DNA of 64,000 nucleotides, taken from positions 62,001-126,000 of the forward strand of contig JAVHLM010000020.1 in NCBI GenBank assembly GCA_031082125.1, given 5' to 3'. The notes under the pieces are model-generated. The model was not told where the DNA came from. It saw only the letters and a program-made list of their open reading frames with translations, and did no database searches. This DNA is from Candidatus Eremiobacterota bacterium. Its GTDB lineage: Bacteria > Vulcanimicrobiota > CADAWZ01 > Ess09-12. Every line of letters starts with the position of its first letter. Position 1 is the first letter of the stretch. Made by a program: the position numbers and the translations under genes. Positions 60,019 through 64,000 of the stretch are shown here, in pieces.

Positions 60019-60996
60019 ATGAAGAGAGTGTTGAAAATCGCCTGTATAGTGATGCTGATGCTTTTTGCAGTTACCGGAGTGCTTCTGAAATCCGGGATAA
60101 CCCATGCTTCATCGGAGCGCACTATTGTCATCACCGAAAGCATCAATCCGGAAAAAACTGTGACACCAACGCCACTTCAGAGCGGAGATGAAGGGGGTTC
60201 CGATAAAGATGAAGGTGACCGCTCCCCGGCCAAAGAGGGGGAAAACGATTTTATCAGGATTTTCGGGTCCGGAACGATAGACGAAGGCGAAAAAGTCAAT
60301 GACGCGGTGCTCATCTTTTCTGATGGGGTCATCAAGGGGGAAGTCCGGGGAGATTGCGTGGTCATCGGGGGCAAAGCCCGTCTCACTGACAGCGCCATAG
60401 TAAAGAAAGATCTCGTGTCAATATTCTCCGCTCTCTCCACGGGCCGCCGGACGATAGTGAGGGGAAACAGGGTGAATATCGGCTCGTATGAAAGCACAGG
60501 GGTGCCCGATTTCGTGAAAACACTGTTCTCATGCTGGGATCTGATGCTGGCGCTTCTTCTCCTCCTCATCTTCTGGAGATTTGTCATCAGAATGACAGAC
60601 CGCTTCCTCCTCAATCCCGCTGCCTGCCTGGTGACGGGCTTCTTCGGGCTCATCGGATTCATCCCGCTCATAGTGCTCCTTGCGATAAGCATTGTAGGAA
60701 TCCTGCTGATACCATTGATCCCTGCACTTTATTTCTTCAGCTTCGTTGCAGGCTTCGCAGTGACGGGGACTATTCTTGGCAACACCATATCCGATAAATC
60801 GGGGAAGGAATTCTCACAGCCTCTCAAGTCCATCCTTGGCCTGCTGGCAGCCCTCATCATCCTGAAGGTCATGGCGCTCTTCCCTCTCATAGGGCCTCTC
60901 TCCGCCGAAGTGATGAAGATGATAATAAGGACCGCAGGGCTTGGGCTCCTCATAGTGATGCTATGGGACGCCGTCAAGAAGAAAAAGGCGGCATAG
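60019..60996 (+). CDS. Membrane protein with bactofilin-like beta segment
   Basis: The 325 residues start with a signal peptide (IACIVMLMLFAVTGVLLKSG), then an acidic linker and a short beta segment (DAVLIFSDGVIKGEVRGDCV, VIGGKARLTDSAIVKKDLVS) resembling polymer-forming/bactofilin repeats. Four or five membrane helices follow (LMLALLLLLIFWRFVIRMT onward). AGGAGGT lies upstream of the ATG. It closes the sigma/anti-sigma operon and may be an envelope-sensing output; function unknown. Confidence 0.7.
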   Translation: MKRVLKIACIVMLMLFAVTGVLLKSGITHASSERTIVITESINPEKTVTPTPLQSGDEGGSDKDEGDRSPAKEGENDFIRIFGSGTIDEGEKVNDAVLIFSDGVIKGEVRGDCVVIGGKARLTDSAIVKKDLVSIFSALSTGRRTIVRGNRVNIGSYESTGVPDFVKTLFSCWDLMLALLLLLIFWRFVIRMTDRFLLNPAACLVTGFFGLIGFIPLIVLLAISIVGILLIPLIPALYFFSFVAGFAVTGTILGNTISDKSGKEFSQPLKSILGLLAALIILKVMALFPLIGPLSAEVMKMIIRTAGLGLLIVMLWDAVKKKKAA

Positions 60997-61281
60997 GGTG
61001 ATCGCCCTCAGATGCGCCAGAATCCTGCCCGGGATGAAGGGATCAAAGAGCGCTTATGGTGGCATTGCCTGGCACGATATTGATCCCAGAGGCACCTTTT
61101 TGCTATAATCACCTCAGGGAGCCAGTGTTGAGAGACGGGGCCCTGGTCAATGACGGAGACCTGGCCGTGTGCTCCCTGGTTGAGTCCTGCGACTGGATGG
61201 TGCGCCCGGTCTTCTGGCACCAGAAGCCCGGGGTAGACGATGGTGAAGAAGGATGAGGAGAAGTGAGGAAAGGAGGCATCC
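60997..61281. other. Intergenic region upstream of the RelE/ParE-type pair
   Basis: It holds the promoter at 61080-61109 and a long untranslated stretch of about 165 nt before the antitoxin. I see no gene in it. Confidence 0.4.
61080..61109 (+). promoter_or_regulatory. Promoter of the RelE/ParE-type operon
   Basis: TTGATC (61080-61085), an 18-nt spacer and TATAAT (61104-61109). Confidence 0.6.
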
Positions 61282-61566
61282 ATGAAAAAACGTGACACGA
61301 GAAAAGAATTGATCGATGCCCTGGAATCTCTGCCTGAGTACCAGATTACCCTGGTTCTTGCCTATATCAAGTCATTGAGGGCTATCCTGGCCGAACAGGA
61401 AAAAAAGCTCAGGAAAGAGGCATTTATGGCTTACCTGCACGGTGTGCCTGAAGACGATGAAGAGCTTACGCCGGAAGATTTGGCCGCCATCGAAGAAGGC
61501 GAGAAAGCCTTCAGAGAAGGCAGAACCCAGCCCTGGGAAGAAGTCAGACAGGAGCTTGGGATATGA
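61282..61566 (+). CDS. Putative antitoxin of a RelE/ParE-type pair
   Basis: The 94 residues start MKKRDTRKELIDALESLPEY and are helical and acidic with LTPEDLAAIEEGEKAFREGR, a pattern common in antitoxins of this class. AGGAGG lies 7 nt upstream. It ends in an ATGA overlap with the toxin gene, so translation is coupled. The DNA-binding fold is not certain. Confidence 0.75.
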   Translation: MKKRDTRKELIDALESLPEYQITLVLAYIKSLRAILAEQEKKLRKEAFMAYLHGVPEDDEELTPEDLAAIEEGEKAFREGRTQPWEEVRQELGI

Positions 61567-61814
61567 GGCTTACCATAGACGAGCCCGCCAAGAAAGCGCT
61601 AAGAAAACTCGATAAGGCAGTGAGGTGCAAGATAGGTATTGAAATCGACAGATATCAAGCCGGGCTTCCAGTGAACATCAAGAAAATAAAGACTTCTGAT
61701 AATACCTGGAGAATTGCAGTTGAGAAGTGGAGGATCATTATCAAATATGATCCCAATGCCCAGGTCATGCACGTGACTTCTGTCATTCAAAGAAAGGATG
61801 CCTACCGGCAATGA
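61563..61814 (+). CDS. RelE/ParE-family toxin
   Basis: The 83 residues match the RelE/ParE fold: KKALRKLDKAVRCKIGIEID, VNIKKIKTSDNTWRIAVEKW, RIIIKYDPNAQVMHVTSVI. This family includes ribosome-dependent mRNA endonucleases (RelE) and gyrase inhibitors (ParE); which applies is not evident. It overlaps the antitoxin by 4 nt. Confidence 0.8.
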   Translation: MRLTIDEPAKKALRKLDKAVRCKIGIEIDRYQAGLPVNIKKIKTSDNTWRIAVEKWRIIIKYDPNAQVMHVTSVIQRKDAYRQ

Positions 61815-61878
61815 AGGGCCGCCTCATGGATAGATTTGGTGATACATCTCCTCTCTGAGCAATTCAATATAGCTTTTC

Positions 61879-61944
61879 CTGACGCTTTCCTGACGCTTTC
61901 CCCGGATTTCCTGATGCCATTTTTACCTGGAGCAGGGCTATAAT
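61879..61944 (+). promoter_or_regulatory. 11-bp direct repeats and -10 box before a small membrane protein
   Basis: CCTGACGCTTT occurs twice in tandem at 61878-61888 and 61889-61899 (11-bp period), with weaker related TGATG at 61912. TATAAT is at 61939-61944 without a good -35. The arrangement recalls the CTTGAG arrays of the proteases, though the core differs. Confidence 0.45.
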
Positions 61945-61976
61945 GAGAGAGAAGACGGGAAAGGCAGGAGCATGCC

Positions 61977-62222
61977 ATGTACAGCTCAAGGATTACTCTC
62001 GAAAAAGTAAGAAATCTACGGTTTCTCGATGAGCCGGAAGCTCACGCTGCCGCTCCCGGAAATGAAGAACGGCACAGGATTATACTTTTTGGACTGATTG
62101 TGCTTCTCACATGCATCGTGACCTCGCTGGAGCATCAGGCTGGCCTTCCAGGCGGCTCCACCCTGCTGCTCATCACGTGTGCCGTCACCATGATAGTGTC
62201 AGTTGTAATGCTTCTTGCATGA
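61977..62222 (+). CDS. Small two-helix membrane protein
   Basis: The 81 residues have a soluble basic N-terminus and two membrane helices (IILFGLIVLLTCIVTSL and LLLITCAVTMIVSVVMLLA). AGGAG lies about 8 nt before the ATG. It is followed 52 nt later by the KimA-like transporter and may be co-transcribed with it. Family not recognised. Confidence 0.6.
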   Translation: MYSSRITLEKVRNLRFLDEPEAHAAAPGNEERHRIILFGLIVLLTCIVTSLEHQAGLPGGSTLLLITCAVTMIVSVVMLLA

Positions 62223-62274
62223 GAAGCGGTGCCTGGAAAGATGCTATCGGAGCAAAATCTGAAGAACTTCAAGC

Positions 62275-64000
62275 ATGGCATATATGGAAACTTTGACTCG
62301 ACCCCAAGAAAAAAAGCAGGGAAACAGAAGAAACTCTTTTAATATCGCCAATGTAAAAGAGCTTCTCATCGGCCACCCCATGAAGACAGAGCAGCAGGCC
62401 AACGAGCGTCTCACCAACGCCAAGGCGCTCGCGGTGCTCTCTTCTGATCCGGTGTCCTCGACTGCATACGGGACAGAGGAAATCATGCTGATCCTTCTGC
62501 TTGCAGGGTCGGCCGCCCTCTCCTACACCCTTCCGATAGGCATAAGCATAGTAGCTCTCGTGCTCATAGTGGCCACTTCTTACAGGCAGGTGGTGTATGC
62601 CTATCCGAACGGCGGCGGCTCATATATTGTCGCAAGCAAGAACCTGGGGAAAACCGCGGGGCTTGTGGCAGGAGCATCCCTTGCCACTGATTATATACTT
62701 ACCGTTGCCGTTTCAATAGTTGCAGGTGTCGCGGCAATAACTTCGGCATTTCCTCAGCTTATGCAGCATACGGTGCTGCTCTGCCTCGGAAGCATCGTCA
62801 TCGTCACCATGATAAATCTGAGAGGAGTGCGGGAAGCAGGCACCATATTCTCAATTCCCACCTATTCCTATATAGCAGCTCTCGTGTTACTCATCATGGC
62901 GGGATTTTTTCAATGGCTTGTGCTGGGGCGGCCTCCCCAGGCAGCGGTTCACGAAGTGCATCCTGCCGTGCAGGGTATCACCCTCTTCCTTATTTTAAGG
63001 GCCTTTTCCTCCGGCTGTGCGACTCTTACCGGCCTTGAAGCGGTATCGAACGGAGTGCAGGCATTTTTTGAGCCCGTATCAAAGAATGCCGGTAAGGTCA
63101 TGATTACCATGGCCATATTACTTTCGATATTCACGGTCGGAATCGTCGTGCTCTGCCGCAAGGCCGGCATCGCGCCGGTTCACAGCGAGACGGTTCTTTC
63201 ACAGCTTGGGAGGAGCATCTTTCACAGCGGGGCGCTCTACTATTTTCTGCAGGTCACCACGGCATTGGTTCTTTTCATGGCAGCAAACACCGCATACAAC
63301 GACTTCCCCCGGCTCTCTTCGATAATGGCCCGGGACGGGTTCCTGCCAAGGCAGTTCGCAAATCTGGGCGACCGCCTTGTCTTTTCGAACGGGATAGTGA
63401 TTCTGGGAATCATCGCAGGCCTCCTCTGCATCCAATTCAAAGGCTCGGTGAATTTACTGATCCCGCTCTATGCAGTGGGGGTCTTTGTATCTTTCACGCT
63501 CAACCAGTATGGCATGGTGGTCCACTGGAAGAGGAACAGCAAAAACGAACCGCGGTGGCTCCTGCGCTCCGTTATCAATGCAATCGGAGGCACCTGTACC
63601 GGAATAGTGGCGATTGTGATCATGAGCACGAAATTCCTGTCGGGAGCCTGGATGGTGGTGCTTCTGATCCCCTTGCTGGTTCTTGTGTTCCGTGCGATTC
63701 GAAGACATTACGACCTGGTTGCCGAGGAGCTTAAAATAGAGCTCTCGGAGCCCATCAGGCCGGTGACCCATACCATCATAATCCCTGTTGCCGACATCAA
63801 CAGGACCCTTGCAAAGACCATTTCCTATGCACGGTCCCTCAAGGTGGATGTCCGCTGTGTCCATATATCGGTGAACCGCGCCTTTACCGAGGATCTTGCC
63901 GTCAGGTGGAAACAATGGGATCCGGGAATCCCCCTCACCGTCATAGAATCGCCATACCGCTCCCTTACCCAGCCGCTTCTCAGGTATATCGCCAAAATGG
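62275..64000 (+). CDS. kimA: KimA-like APC-family potassium transporter (N-terminal part, cut by window edge)
   Basis: About 575 residues are visible and the gene runs off the right end. The sequence follows KimA/YdaO closely: ALAVLSSDPVSSTAYGTEEI, SYRQVVYAYPNGGGSYIVAS, NLGKTAGLVAGASLATDYIL, AFSSGCATLTGLEAVSNGVQ, SNGIVILGI, IPLYAVGVFVSFTLNQ, VHISVNRAF and SPYRSLTQP. KimA imports K+ driven by protons and in Firmicutes is controlled by c-di-AMP. ATG 62275 or 62284 are possible starts; an in-frame stop lies at 62260 and the SD is weak. No riboswitch is evident in the 52-nt gap upstream. Confidence 0.85.
   Translation, partial: MAYMETLTRPQEKKQGNRRNSFNIANVKELLIGHPMKTEQQANERLTNAKALAVLSSDPVSSTAYGTEEIMLILLLAGSAALSYTLPIGISIVALVLIVATSYRQVVYAYPNGGGSYIVASKNLGKTAGLVAGASLATDYILTVAVSIVAGVAAITSAFPQLMQHTVLLCLGSIVIVTMINLRGVREAGTIFSIPTYSYIAALVLLIMAGFFQWLVLGRPPQAAVHEVHPAVQGITLFLILRAFSSGCATLTGLEAVSNGVQAFFEPVSKNAGKVMITMAILLSIFTVGIVVLCRKAGIAPVHSETVLSQLGRSIFHSGALYYFLQVTTALVLFMAANTAYNDFPRLSSIMARDGFLPRQFANLGDRLVFSNGIVILGIIAGLLCIQFKGSVNLLIPLYAVGVFVSFTLNQYGMVVHWKRNSKNEPRWLLRSVINAIGGTCTGIVAIVIMSTKFLSGAWMVVLLIPLLVLVFRAIRRHYDLVAEELKIELSEPIRPVTHTIIIPVADINRTLAKTISYARSLKVDVRCVHISVNRAFTEDLAVRWKQWDPGIPLTVIESPYRSLTQPLLRYIAKM

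Noticed and set aside
1-64000. rRNA genes, insertion sequences, prophage or CRISPR loci
   Set aside because: None of their diagnostic sequences or genes were seen in the window.

Overview
This 64 kb window is bacterial and moderately GC-rich. Shine-Dalgarno sites are mostly of the AGGAG/GGAGG type. Envelope features (a SPOR/BamE-like periplasmic protein, pseudopilins and a GspF, a candidate outer-membrane barrel, a lipoprotein) suggest a diderm. The gene content is that of a large-genome, regulation-heavy organism: three Hanks-type Ser/Thr kinases, a SpoIIE phosphatase, a STAS antagonist, an ECF sigma/anti-sigma pair, HD-GYP and PilZ proteins, and ankyrin and calpain-like proteins. There is no rRNA, CRISPR array or recognisable insertion sequence, so I do not assign a phylum; a deep-branching uncultured lineage is only an inference.

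Layout. 0-13.7 kb: a truncated TPP enzyme, a large HNH protein, a secreted PPC-domain protein, a GNAT, a STAS protein, an AlsS-type acetolactate synthase with an unknown partner gene, a RhlE-like helicase, a secreted alpha/alpha-barrel protein, a flavoprotein and a frameshifted SPOR gene. 13.7-19.5 kb: zinc-ribbon proteins, a large exported protein and a SpoIIE phosphatase. 19.9-26.3 kb: a calpain-like protease, a barrel-like protein, a decayed ankyrin gene, a tRNA-Tyr remnant and an M14 carboxypeptidase. 26.5-29.8 kb: an FGE-like lipoprotein, a MazEF-type pair and a PEGA-domain kinase. 30-38 kb: a sugar operon (GPH transporter, GH35, GH94). 38.3-45.3 kb: a nucleotidyltransferase pair, a GAF histidine kinase, a REC/HD-GYP/SARP fusion and an S8 protease. 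45.3-55.8 kb: a membrane kinase operon, PilZ, pseudopilins, a kinase-ankyrin fusion and a cNMP-GspF fusion. 56-64 kb: a second HNH paralogue, an ECF sigma operon, a RelE/ParE-type pair and a truncated KimA-like K+ transporter.

The most interesting signal is a set of hydrolases without ordinary signal peptides that share N-terminal leaders. The M14 and S8 proteases are 32/53 identical, without gaps, over their first 53 residues although their catalytic domains are unrelated, and both genes follow three CTTGAG-type direct repeats at an 11-bp period. The calpain-like protease and the barrel-like protein share a different but related leader motif (12/22 identical). This looks like a co-regulated, leader-tagged set of extracytoplasmic or effector hydrolases. 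The second strong signal is a recurring leaderless promoter (-10 box, exactly 6 nt, ATG). It occurs at both 788-residue HNH paralogues with identical -35/-10 geometry, and less completely at the kinase-ankyrin gene and a 43-codon ORF.
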